64,000 nt of DNA from contig NC_016133.3 of assembly GCF_000005505.3 (NCBI RefSeq), positions 5,332,001 through 5,396,000 of the forward strand, in the 5' to 3' direction. Below the pieces are notes generated by a model, which ran no database searches, was not told where the DNA came from, and worked only from the letters and a program-made list of their open reading frames with translations. The first letter of the stretch is position 1. Each line of letters opens with the position of its first letter. Origin of the DNA: Brachypodium distachyon. Its lineage: Eukaryota > Streptophyta > Magnoliopsida > Poales > Poaceae. Positions 36,469-46,811 of the stretch are shown piece after piece. A program made the translations under genes and the position numbers.

Positions 36469-39201
36469 ATGAGCGGAGGACATAGTGATGCTGGGACGCC
36501 TTCTTCCTCAGGTATCCACCAGGAGCTTTTGTTTTAGATCAAAGAGCATTCTCATTCATTACGAGACAGGCTTACATTCATGCCTGATGCATGACGATGA
36601 AAAAGTTTGGGACTGTATTTATCCAGTTACATAAAGGATTTGCAGGGTTTACCGACCTCGATGGAGTAGAGGTAGTTTGATGTGCAAGTCAGCAAGTGGT
36701 CTTTATAAGATTCCAGAAAGATCTAGCATAAGGAAATGCATCATTTCCGAACAAAGTTAGAGAGAATTAGAAAAATAGTTATCAAACATGCACAATCTTG
36801 TGATCTGATTAAAAAAAAGTCTAACTTAGAATTTTGTGAATGGAACTAGTCATTTTGCATCAATATATACCGATGCTAGTTGATAATTTTGAGTGTTAGC
36901 CATTAAGATAAAATCAGCTCACTGATCTTGGACTGCGAACTCAAATTCCACTTTTGCGTTGCAGGTAAGATGGCAAAGTTGAAGGAGTTGTTGCACAGAA
37001 GCGAAAATCGTATTTGCGCTGACTGCAGTGCACCAGATCCCAAATGGGCGTGAGTGTTTGCACTATTCACTGTCCAACACGATGTTTTAACCAGCTGATG
37101 ATAACTGTAACTAGCTAGCCTAATTCTCATAATTTTTTGTTCTTTATACCTATCCTTTTTGGTTCGGGCAATGCTTTTGCAGAAGGAAAATATACTAGCA
37201 GCATATTTAGCGCAATAATCAAGTTCACAGATTCTTAAAAAATAAAACCAGACCACAATTTGCTGTGCAGATTTATTGTTTTTACTTTTCTCAGCTGATG
37301 TTTCCTTGCAAATAACTGATTATTTCCTTATAGGTCGGCTAATATTGGAGTATTTATATGTCTAAAATGTTCTGGCGTTCACAGAAGCCTTGGTACGCAT
37401 ATCTCAAAGGTTTAACTGCCTGCAACCCAATAACAGTTTTATGCAATTTTTATTTTCACTTAAAGAAATCAGTTGTGTGAGTAAGTGTTTCTGTAGCTTT
37501 AACTAGTAACATTGCAAAGTATTGCTTGCAAGCAGCAGTGCATCATGTAACATATAACTACTGGATGGAAGACACTTGTCTTCATTTCCATATATCACCT
37601 TTTGAGCACATCCACCGCTATGATCACGATGGGAATGCTCGATTATTTTTTCTATTCTTGATGGAAATGAACCAATCTACGTGAAATGTATGTGTTCGAA
37701 ACACATCCCAAGTGAACCGTTTACTTGACCCAGGTCCTGTCAGTGACACTAGATAAGTGGACTGATGATCAAGTTGACTCCATGGTTGAAGCTGGCGGAA
37801 ATTCTCACGCCAATGCAATCTATGAGGCCTTCCTCCCACAGGGCCACTGCAAGCCGCATCCAGATTCTAACCAGGAAGAGCGGCAAAATTTCATCAGGTA
37901 TTTCCTCTCCTTTCTAAGCTACAACCAAATTATTATTCAGTTTATCCGTTGCAGTTCCAGTTTGTTCGCCTAGCAATTTTTATACGATTGATCAAATGGT
38001 GCATTGTGAACGAGCCCTTGGCATAATGGTTTAAGGGAACAACTCTAGTAGCACTCATCGGGTCCTGAGTTCCACTACCAATGGGAACGAATTTCAGGCT
38101 GGGGTTAAAAAATCCCCTCGTCTGCCCCATGCTTTAAGCACAGACCTAAGGCCCGCCCGTTCTCACACAGGCTTCGGTGCTACTGTGTATGGTGTGGGGC
38201 ATTCATGAACTCCGTATATTACTACCACTAGTATCCACTAGGCATTGCTGAGACAGGCAAATTCTCAATGTCCCAGGTCAAAATATGAGCTCCAAGAATT
38301 TCTGGAGCCAAGCTTACGGATTGTTGCTGATCATCCTAGTGATGCCGGAAAACACACAGCCTCTGATAGCTCCAAGAGTGAGGCAAGGCTGCGCCAAGAT
38401 TTCAAATTAGCATAATCTCTTCTTAGTTTCTTAGGATGTTACACAAGTGACATGGTTCCTCTATACAGATTGGCATGGTTGAGTTCATCGGAATACTGAA
38501 TGTCAAAGTCATTGGAGGCACCAAATTAGCTATCAGGGATATGTCGAGCAGCGACCCTTATGTCATCTTGACACTTGGGCACCAGGTGATTGTACTTGTC
38601 CAGTGAACAATAACTCCAAATCGCTAATTGCAAAGTTATTCTGTTTCATCAAATTTGATCATAGGAGCCATTATTGTATGCAGAGAGCACAGACTTCAGT
38701 GATCAAAGGGAACCTGAACCCAGTATGGAATGAAGAACTCAAGTTCTCCGTTCCTCAGCAATATGGGTCTCTGAAGTTGGTAAGGATCACCTCAAGATAA
38801 TTTACCATTAAGAAACCAACAAAAAATATGGCATGTTCATCTGACAATGACACGTCCATTCTCTGATCAACTGTTGATAAGAAAAGTTTGGTGTCTGATT
38901 CCCTCTTGACAATAACCAGCAAGTGTTGGACCATGACATGGTGTCCAAGGACGACGTGATGGGGGAGGCTGAGATCGACCTGCAACCAATGATCAACGCG
39001 GCAGCGGTGTTCGGTGACCCTGAGCTGCTGGGAGACATGCAGATCGGCCGGTGGCTCAAGTCGGCGGACAATGCGCTTACAGAGGACAGCGCCGTGATGG
39101 TCACCGGCGGCATGGTGAAGCAGGAGGTCTCCCTGAAGCTGCAGCGCACCGAGTCCGGGGAGGTGGCACTGGAGATGCAGTGGATACCTCTAAACATGTA
39201 G
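36469..39201 (+). CDS. ADP-ribosylation factor GTPase-activating protein with C2 domain (AGD12/13 type)
   Basis: Eight coding exons: 36469-36511, 36965-37049, 37334-37409, 37734-37897, 38277-38382, 38469-38585, 38684-38779, 38920-39201; 322 residues. The ARF-GAP zinc finger is C32-x2-C35-x16-C52-x2-C55 followed by [13 protein letters not shown], where R60 is the arginine finger. FLEPSLRI follows, then a short linker. The C2 domain starts at about residue 159 ([20 protein letters not shown], then [12 protein letters not shown]) and ends [12 protein letters not shown]. The family stimulates GTP hydrolysis by ARF GTPases and binds phospholipids through C2, in Golgi and endosome traffic and gravitropism. 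Exon 5 has no usable GT donor before a stop; GAG then GCAAGG at 38383 gives correct phase, so a GC-AG intron is proposed. A leader exon ends at 36144 (donor GTAGGT) and is joined at 36455. Intron 4 carries an Au-type SINE. Confidence 0.93.
38012..38205 (+). mobile_element. Au-type SINE in intron 4 of the ARF-GAP gene
   Basis: Contains CTTGGCATAATGGTTTAAGG (tRNA-like A box) and GGGTCCTGAGTTCCACTACC (B-box region), spaced about 40 bases apart, then CAGGCTGGGGTTAAAAAATC and GGTGTGGGGC. These phrases are the signature of the Au SINE family of grasses as I know it. Clean target duplications were not identified; GCATTGTGAAC before and GCATTCATGAAC after are a possible degraded pair. Confidence 0.85.
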
Positions 39202-42200
39202 AGAACTCGGATGTGTATTCCAAACCTCTGCAAAGATGATTTTAGCAGATTTTGCATCGTATTTTTTTGGAGACATTTTGCTATGGTTCACAGCAAAAGG
39301 TTGCCGTGATTTGATTTGAACTATCCTGGCAGCATCTATTTTGAGATATTTCAGTAAAGACTCTGAAGATGTTGTGGCATGCAAGTTAAACTGTTTAAAA
39401 ACAAGATGATTTTTGTGGATTATGAATCATTTCTCGCAAGTTGCAACTTGCAAGAGTCTGATTTAATAAAAATCTGTCCATTTGTCATGGCTGGAATTCT
39501 GATCAATTAATTCCGGATCCTACCTTCCTTGTACCTGCACCAGAAACATTCAGATAGAACAATGAAATATTTAGTTTTTGGGAGGACAATTTAAGCCTTT
39601 CCAACTTGTAGCCGTCGTAGCAATTGGATCCACGAAAGTCCCGGTATTGCTTAGAGCAACAAAATATTTAGAGCTCTCTACTTAAAGATTCAAAATTGAA
39701 TCCTTGCGACGAGCGTGTGCAGCATATGCAAAAATCAGGTGGTTCTTAGCACCTGGTTCCTACCTTAGCATGGTGGTGCTAAGATTTTTTTTGAAGAACT
39801 GGTTTTTGTGCAGGCACTCTGGATGAATTGGTTCAACCACAAGAAACCAACTACCTGAATTATGCTTCTGACAGGACAATTCATTATGGCCTTGTCCTGT
39901 ACTTGTGATGGGTGAACGCGGTTTGTGGTACTTTTTCAACAAGTGCCAGTTCCGTCCGTGACAGATGTGTATATTCATGGTTGCTCTGACTTGTACAAGG
40001 ATCGATGATCGATCACTTTTTGTCAGTCTCGACTAACTGTTTGTAGGAGGTTTGTGATGATGCAGTGTTACGGAAATACATGCTCGAACACATGGTCACT
40101 AATTCTGTTACCCAAGCAGCTTGGAAAGTGAGAGAAGTGCGTATTTGGTGAGATTTTGTCGACTTCATAGTACAAGTAAAATGGACTGCCCCACATGCAT
40201 ACCTATAAAATAAGTGAAGTAAATTCCACAAAACCACCGTTTTTGCGATAGTCGTCTCATCGAGTCCTAATTTTCGCTAATTTATTCACAGAACTACATA
40301 TTTTCGAACAATCTGTCTCAAGTAGTCTAAAACAACGGTATAAGCATGTTTGGCAGGATTTTTTATAGGTGGCCCGCACTGACACATCAGCGTAAACCCG
40401 ACCCGACACGCGGAACAAGAAGCGGGCAGACGAGGGTAACGGGTCAGGTTTACAAGGCTAACATGCAGTTAGATGTGAATCCTCAGCCACAACTGGTCAT
40501 CCATGCATCTACTACTACTCGACTCGTAGCGATACATCAGCTGCCATCCTCCTCGTGCGAAGCGGTAGAGCGGGCAGAGGCGGCTGAGCTGGAGCCACCG
40601 GAAGAAATCCAGGTTTTGATAAAGCAATTCCACATAAACCCATCGCAGCGCGAAGAAGCCAGCCCATGTTTTGAGATAAAGGAATATAATCAACGTGACG
40701 CTGCCTGCACGTAATCAAGCTATCTTGGGCTTTGCGTGTGCACTTGCTTGCCTGCCAGGCTGCCGCATGCCAAGATCGATCAAGAAGGGAATAAGAATAG
40801 AGCTCTTTTACGGTACCCCTTGGTTTAATACGTACCGTTTATTTGTTCGGATTTAATGGTCTGCATGATCTGATACTCCATCATTAATCTCACGGAGTAT
40901 CGAGTCAAAAATCACCAGAGTACCTTGACTTGGAGGGCAGTTTGGTCTTTTCCCATGCTGAATACTTGTTTGCAATTATTAAAAAAAATCACAAAAGCTT
41001 CCTGCAACCTAACGTAGCCGCCGTCGTCTTAAAAAGGGGCCTCCCTTAAAAAGAGAGGAGAATCCAGTGGCCGCACCGAGCGAGCGAACGAGGTTGCGGC
41101 CGCGATTGGGCCGCCGCGCCCAGAAAGAGGGATGAGGCCGCCGCGCTGCCTGGAGGAAAAGGGAGCAGCAGCAAACTGCGGCAAGGAAGAAATTGGTCGA
41201 TGGCACATTACAAAGAACTAGCACCTCACCGAATCAAAACTTAATTCACACAAAAGAGATCATAAGCTTCATGCAAAATTGAGACAACTGATTTTAATTA
41301 GATCTGGCTGGAAGCGAACTGGGCCATCGGCATGCCTGGTCGCTTCGTTGGCAGGACCATATATATAGAATGGAAACATGGACGATGTGCTCAGGCTTTT
41401 GTATTCCCTTGCAATGTCGAGAAAGCTGATGACCTGCAGGAAGAGGTAACCGGAGGGTGGAACATGATCTCATCAGAGAAAGTGTAGAACGTGCACAAGC
41501 CAACCGACAACTAGAGGATGGAAAGAAACAGGAGGATTTGGACCGAGTTCTCCGCTCGTCCGCGGCTTGCGACGTGCCAGGAGGAGCCGGCGATCGGTCA
41601 GGAGGTTGTGCATCTCGCCGGCAGTCGACGGGGAGGAGAGGCCAGCGGCATTCAATCCAAACAGCGAGTACCCCTCCACCGATGATGAACAAAGTCTAGA
41701 TTGCCCTCTTAGATGGACGGCTAGATTTTAGTGGTACTCTCATCCTCCATTATGGAGCACTGGGTACCGTAAAAGTTCTCTAAGAATATAACTTGTTCTG
41801 GCCCGCGGAATCTCTACGTATATTACATGCATGTGATGGTTGAGGTACTTGTGTCCGGTACTCCGAATCCATAAGAATATAAGAACGCCATATTCATAAG
41901 ATACAATGCCTATAAGAATCTCTACATATATACATCTCTGGTACATGAAGAGTGTGGGATATTTCCAACCTTTCCTGTCTCACTGGTTCCTAAACTCCAC
42001 CAAAGACAACAGAAGTTAGAACCGGACCAAGTTCAGGAATGGATTCCTCAAAAAAATTCTTAGCTAGCACCTGTGCAATAGCTAGCAGCGGTGCTAGTAC
42101 TACTTTTTCATCCCTTGTTGTTGACCAACACTTCACTTGCTCGGTATGATCGATCAGCCATATAAAGAGTCGCACGCCTTGCACCTACACTAGATGCTGG

Positions 42201-42734
42201 GGCATGCCTTGCACGCCACCTGTGCGTTATTGGGGCTACATGGTTTGGACCATTTAATAGAGGTTAGCGGAGACGGTGCTGCTGAAAACCAAAATGACAT
42301 AATGATCACAGACTGAAGAGATATAAGTCATAATTTACATAAATTTCTGGGTGGTCTAGAATGAAAAGACATGTACACGTCAAAAAGCAAGGTTTTAGTA
42401 CGTGTTTCGCTACACAGGTAGAGGGAACACAAGCTATTTCTACATCCGGGTTACAGGCTCTATAACATGCTCTTGTAGCGAGTCAATGGCAAGAAACTCA
42501 GATTAATGCAAGAACATCAAAGTTTCCTTCGTTTCAAAAATGAAATGAACAGCGGAAATGTTTTTACTTCATAATGCTGAGACTAGCTAGTTGGTACTTT
42601 TAGGAACATATTTGCACGCATTTATACCAAATTATGTTTCATTCAATTTTTAAAATCATAATACATTCAAATTACCATCCCATTTTTGTTCTGTTGTTCC
42701 AAAACACTAAAAGAAAGGGACTGGTTGCAGCTCA
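39202..42734. other. Gene-poor stretch, no supported gene
   Basis: Open frames here (for example 40346-40714 +, 41294-41692 -, 41990-42184 -) match no family I recognise. Bases 40210-40330 contain phrases such as CCACAAAACCACCGTTTTTG that resemble ends of Mutator-like elements in grasses, without a visible partner. Composition changes abruptly near 41020-41160 (GC-rich) and back. Confidence 0.45.
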
Positions 42735-43600
42735 GTCGGATGAAAAACTAAATTTCTTAGTCGACTGGATTTGCATGCCCCGATCGGTAGATAGGCTAGC
42801 CTTTTTGCACGCGTGTTTCTTCATTGTGTCTATCTAGGCTTTGGCATGTGGATTTTGAGATCAGGATAAAAAAGATTGAGTTACACCTATAAGAACATCA
42901 AGTTGCAAAATTTAGCACACGACTTGGAAAACTTCATACGCAAATGCCGAAAACTCTTCAACAAATTGCGCCTGTAACAATAAAAGCATCAGGTTGCAAA
43001 AATTAAGCTAAACTATTAAACTAAGTCGCAGTTGCATAAAGTCAGCACACCAATTTCGCTTGTAGTTTATAAAAACACACTAAGTTGCAACTGCAAAAAA
43101 AAGCACTAAAAATACACTTAAAAAATTACTAAACCAAGTTGCGGTTGCAAAATATCAACACACAAAATTCTCTTGTAATTTATGAAAAGACACTAATGTT
43201 GCAACTGCAAAAAAAACTCGAAATGTGCAGTTCTTAAAAGAAATAGAGACCTGAAAAAACACATCAACTACTTGCAATTAACATAGCTAGCTAAACGAAA
43301 TATATGAAATATAAATAATAAAACGAAGCAAGCTATAAATAAGAAACAAAAAATAGAAAGAAAAAGCAGGAGAAAAAACACGGGAAAAATGCACTGCACT
43401 GAACCTGCAACCTCTGTTCTATGGCCGACCATACTAATCACCAGGCCAACAAGCTGATATTGCGCTTTTTTACAGTTGTTCCTCTTTTCTATCTGTGTTT
43501 GAACAACTTCAGCACAGATCTTGGCACAAGATCGGACGGTTGACACCGTTGACTGAGAAATAGCAATTCTCAGGCGACCGAGAATTAGCAAATCCTAAAA
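42735..43600 (-). mobile_element. Element of the CTCAGTCG-palindrome family, copy 2
   Basis: Read on the minus strand it starts GGATTTGCTAATTCTCGGTC (from about 43600), then TGAGAATTGCTATTTCTCAG and TCAACGG. It ends CGACTAAGAAATTTAG and CCGACTGAGC (about 42735-42770). Both ends align with copy 1. Inside, a unit of about 92 bases is duplicated in tandem (43016-43108 and 43131-43222), each rich in GTTGCAACTGCAAAAAAAA phrases. No coding capacity seen. Confidence 0.5.
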
Positions 43601-43922
43601 GAAATGTACAGATCAAACACCAAGATCAATTTATTCATATGCCAAAGTGATTCTTTATTGGATAATGTAGAGTCCAACTATACAAATTAAAACCTTTCGA
43701 AGCGGACCAATAATTTCCACAAACCAAAGTACCGAAACTTCCTTCCTGGTAATGACATTCAAGAACCCAAGCAGACCAGGGGACGATGCTAACACATTAA
43801 TTAATACACGATCAACCCCACAACCTATCCAAGAAAGAGCCTAATGAAAAGCAACGCTGAACACTATGAGCTACGAATCAGGCACGGAGAACCGCCGTAC
43901 ATATCTATCAGGCAGGAACGAT

Positions 43923-44190
43923 TCAGGAAAGGATGATGTCCCAATCGATCTCGACCGACGGGTATAGAGCTCTCGGACTCGTCCCACGGAGCCTCCAAGA
44001 AATCCAGGAGCTGCATCTCCGGGACGACGACGGAGGAGTCCGTCGAGGAGGACACCTCGCCGTCCCCTGAAGACGAGCTCTCGGAGCCGGAGCAGCAGCC
44101 GGCCGGAAACTCGCTCTTCACCACGTCCGGCATTAAAGAGCTCGGCGTCAGCGTCTGGCTCTGGCTCTGGCTCTGCTATCTCCGTGAGTT
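43923..44190 (-). pseudogene. 3' fragment of an ERF-type transcription factor gene, frameshifted
   Basis: The minus strand reads SLMPDVVKSEFPAGCCSGSE, then PEMQLLDFLEAPWDESESS in one frame. Shifting one base at about 43970 gives YPSVEIDWDIILS and a stop. A Ser-rich linker, LLDF-x-EAPWDES and a terminal EIDWD motif are the tail pattern of several plant AP2/ERF factors. No AP2 DNA-binding domain is present upstream, so this is a truncated fragment as well as frameshifted. It lies between copies 2 and 3 of the CTCAGTCG-family element, which suggests it was carried there. An alternative is independent decay of a local ERF gene. Confidence 0.55.
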
Positions 44191-44235
44191 TGGTTCCGAA
44201 TTTATTCACAATAAATAATGAATGGCACTGTTTAA

Positions 44236-44425
44236 GCGACCGTCTATTTCTCAGTCGCCTAAGAAATAGTTATTTCTCAATCAACAATCGTAGCCATCCA
44301 ATCAATATTTTCTTATCCATCGGACCTACATTAATCTTACACGAATCTCAATGATTGAATTAAAAGATTGTTATCATCAACTAAGAAATAGTTATTTCTC
44401 AGTCGCTTAAGAAATAGCAAAACCG
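44236..44425. mobile_element. Short member (about 190 bp) of the CTCAGTCG-palindrome family, copy 3
   Basis: Left end: TATTTCTCAGTCGCCTAAG, AAATAGTTATTTCTCAATCA. Right end, read on the other strand: GCTATTTCTTAAGCGACTGA, GAAATAACTATTTCTTAG, TTGATG. The two ends are inverted repeats of about 45 bases, each itself containing a palindrome. The interior is about 100 AT-rich bases. It looks like a MITE derived from the longer copies. Confidence 0.6.
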
Positions 44426-44443
44426 TTAATGCATTTCCAATTA

Positions 44444-45520
44444 CTCCGTCGCAGTTTACAGGGTGCATCTCCAAATCCAGTCACAATCAGTGGATTTCTA
44501 GGCATAAGTCATCAATTGGAGTAGTATGGGAGCATTTTTCAGCCACGATCTCTCATCTCCTTCCCTTTTTCTATTCGGCTGTGTGAACGTAATATGGGAA
44601 CACATGCGGTGTGAACAGGGGTTCATAAAACGCATGCATCTATGAATACAATCTGCATACATCTATAGTGCCGATGGAGAAGGAGTGCAGTGGTCCGCGA
44701 CATAGCAGTGGGGGTACTCCAGTGGCCGCCGATCTGGGTTGGAAGGGCCACCCGCTCGCTTCCAGCCATGCCGATGGAGAAGGAGGGCAGGGCGCCGCGT
44801 CCGGCAAGACCAAGGGGAGGAAGTCCTCTGGTGGCCAGCGATCTTGGTTGGAAGGCTACCTGTGAAAGCCCTCGCAGGCCAAGAGGAGGAGGCCGTCGAT
44901 CTTCTTCCTCATTCGGCGGCGCCATGGAATCGAGAGGGAGGAGGTAGGATGTGCGAGGTGTGTTCCTCTGCCGATCTCCATGCCTATAAAAGGAGGAGAA
45001 TTGCCGCGAGAATTTCAGCGAAAATTTTGGATTTTGGAACGGGGAGAATCGCGGGAGCTTTTAAGGCCAATTTTTTGGGTTTTGGAGCGAAAGATTGCGG
45101 CAGGGAAAATTTTGACGTAAACCTCGCGGGCAGGGGCGTAGCTACTCAGAGCTTCCCTGGTGCACAGGCACCAGGGTCCAAAATAGTTTTTACCAGTAAT
45201 TATGCCTCATATTAGCTGGTGCACCAGGTACCACTACGAAGAGTGCACCAGGGTCTTGTTTTTTCTAGCTCTGCCCCTGCTCACGGGATTTTCTCGGAAG
45301 AGGAAGTTTTGATCGATCCAGTTGTTTCGGTCTCCACCTATGCATGCACGGAAACTGCTCGTTTCATGGACCAAATTACGTTTAATTAGACGCAAGGTTT
45401 TAATGGGCCTAACAAACGCTGCTTATTTTGCGTCGTGCGCAAACGGAACTTCAGCCAATCACTGGCTACCTAGATCGTAGAAATTTTGGAGATGCGCCGT
45501 GTAAACTGTGACGGAGGGAG
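44444..45520. mobile_element. Mariner/Stowaway-like element of 1,077 bp
   Basis: The left end CTCCGTCGCAGTTTACAGGG, continuing TGCATCTCCAAA, mirrors the right end CTCCCTCCGTCACAGTTTAC, continuing ACGGCGCATCTCCAAAA (read inward on the other strand). TA duplications flank it (44442-44443 and 45521-45522). The left terminus has lost four bases. The interior is GC-rich at 44660-44950 with a direct repeat of about 100 bp (CCGATGGAGAAGGAG at 44671 and 44771; GTGGCC...GATCT..GTTGGAAGG at 44722 and 44831). A hAT MITE is nested at 45131-45279. No transposase frame is present. Confidence 0.75.
45131..45279. mobile_element. hAT-type MITE (149 bp) nested in the Mariner-like element
   Basis: Terminal inverted repeats CAGGGGCGTAGCTA and CAGGGGCAGAGCTA (read inward), 12 of 14 matching. 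The 8-bp flanks CTCGCGGG (45123-45130) and CTCACGGG (45280-45287) differ at one base, as expected for an older hAT target duplication. The interior repeats CCTGGTGCAC-like phrases in both orientations. Confidence 0.8.
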
Positions 45521-45761
45521 TATTCACTCTCCAGGTTGAGCATACTGCTGGCCAATTCAGGCGGGAGCAAACACCAGAGGTATAAAAACTATTCGCATTC
45601 CCCGATTAACTGATAAACGACTTTCACGAGCGTTTACATATGTGAAGTTCTGTTGAACGAACGTGTCAGTTATGCAGGCTCTTGGTTTCCTGCTCGAATA
45701 AAAACGGAGCACTTACACCTCTAACGCTGTTTGAGGTTGCAAACGTCAAAGGTATGTCGAT

Positions 45762-45948
45762 CAGTGGCGGAGGCAGGGACCATGCTGGCCCTGGCCCTGG
45801 CCCCCCTATGATTTCGTATTTCTACTTCAGTTCCTGCATAATCTTTACAATTTCATCATGAGCTTCATATTCTTATGCTTTGGCCCTTCCTAATAAATCA
45901 TCCTTCCATTTTGGCCCTCCTTATATTTTTCTCCTGCCTCCGCCCTTG
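45762..45948. mobile_element. hAT-type MITE (187 bp) with perfect 8-bp target duplication
   Basis: Ends CAGTGGCGGAGGCAGG and, on the other strand, CAAGGGCGGAGGCAGG. Flanked on both sides by ATGTCGAT (45754-45761 and 45949-45956). The perfect duplication indicates a fairly recent insertion. No coding capacity. Confidence 0.88.
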
Positions 45949-46171
45949 ATGTCGATAGATTGGTTTCGTGTGCAATGTTCGCGCACGTTCCCACTAACTG
46001 ATGCTTCCTCTTCCTGGCTGCTTCCTCTTCCCACTACTATCTCCGTACGTGGCTATATATTTTTCCGGCCCGTACTTGCAGACGAACATTACTGATCACA
46101 TCTCTCCTATAGCTCTCTCCTCTTACCCCCACTCTCTCTAGCTCGCCTCTAAGCCCGATCTTTCGGTGCCA

Positions 46172-46811
46172 ATGGCCAAGGACAAGGGCAAGAACCGCGT
46201 CGACCCGGCCGAGAGCTCGACGGGTTGCCGTGCACGCGCCATCCTCAACTCCACCGTCCGCCACCGGCCGTGGGCACGCGTCGCTGTCCTCCTCGCCTCT
46301 GCCGCCGGTCAACGCTGCAATGAGCTCGTCCGGACTTCGCCACCGCTCACCGCCACCAAAGCGGCCCCGGCACAAGGATGACATCCCGTCCTCATCCCTA
46401 AGTCGCAGGCACGCGCGGCTGTCTTCCTCGCCTCGCCAGTGCCGCCACAGCGACGACGACGACGAGAACAACGCCAAGCTCCAGCACGTCCTCCGAGTGT
46501 CAAAGCTCCTAGACACATGCGAGCAACGTGCTCGTGCAGGCGACCGACAACAAATGGTCGCCACGAGGCACGATTCCTAGGCGGAAGGTTACGCCATCGA
46601 GTGTGGTCCAGAGGCGGCGGAGGCGCGGAAGGAATGGGAGTACCAGACCGTGCTCCTCAACTCAAAGCGTACTAACGTTGTGAAGGAGCAGGGAAGGGCG
46701 GCCGTGAGGGAGTACTGGGCCACTGTCGACGCCATGCACGCGAACGACGACTCCGACTCCACCACCGCCGTTGAGGACACCGGCGACGACGACGACGGCG
46801 ATGCTGCATAA
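46172..46811 (+). pseudogene. Degenerate protein-coding gene of unknown family
   Basis: Starts MAKDKGKNRVDPAESS at 46172, shifts to another frame before about 46230, then reads KDDIPSSSLSRRHARLSSS, DDDENNAKLQHVLRVSKLLD and TCEQRARAGDRQQM to a TAG at 46578. The same frame continues AEGYAIECGPEAAEARKEWE, NVVKEQGRAAVREYWATVDA and an acidic end (EDTGDDDDGDAA) to TAA at 46811. The continuity of sensible sequence across one frameshift and one stop shows a gene that was recently functional. A helical, charged protein is suggested. No family is recognised. The leader has CT-rich sequence (46105-46145). Confidence 0.5.

Noticed and set aside
38012..38100. tRNA gene
   Set aside because: A- and B-box-like phrases are present, but the surrounding sequence is the Au SINE body and no cloverleaf is possible.
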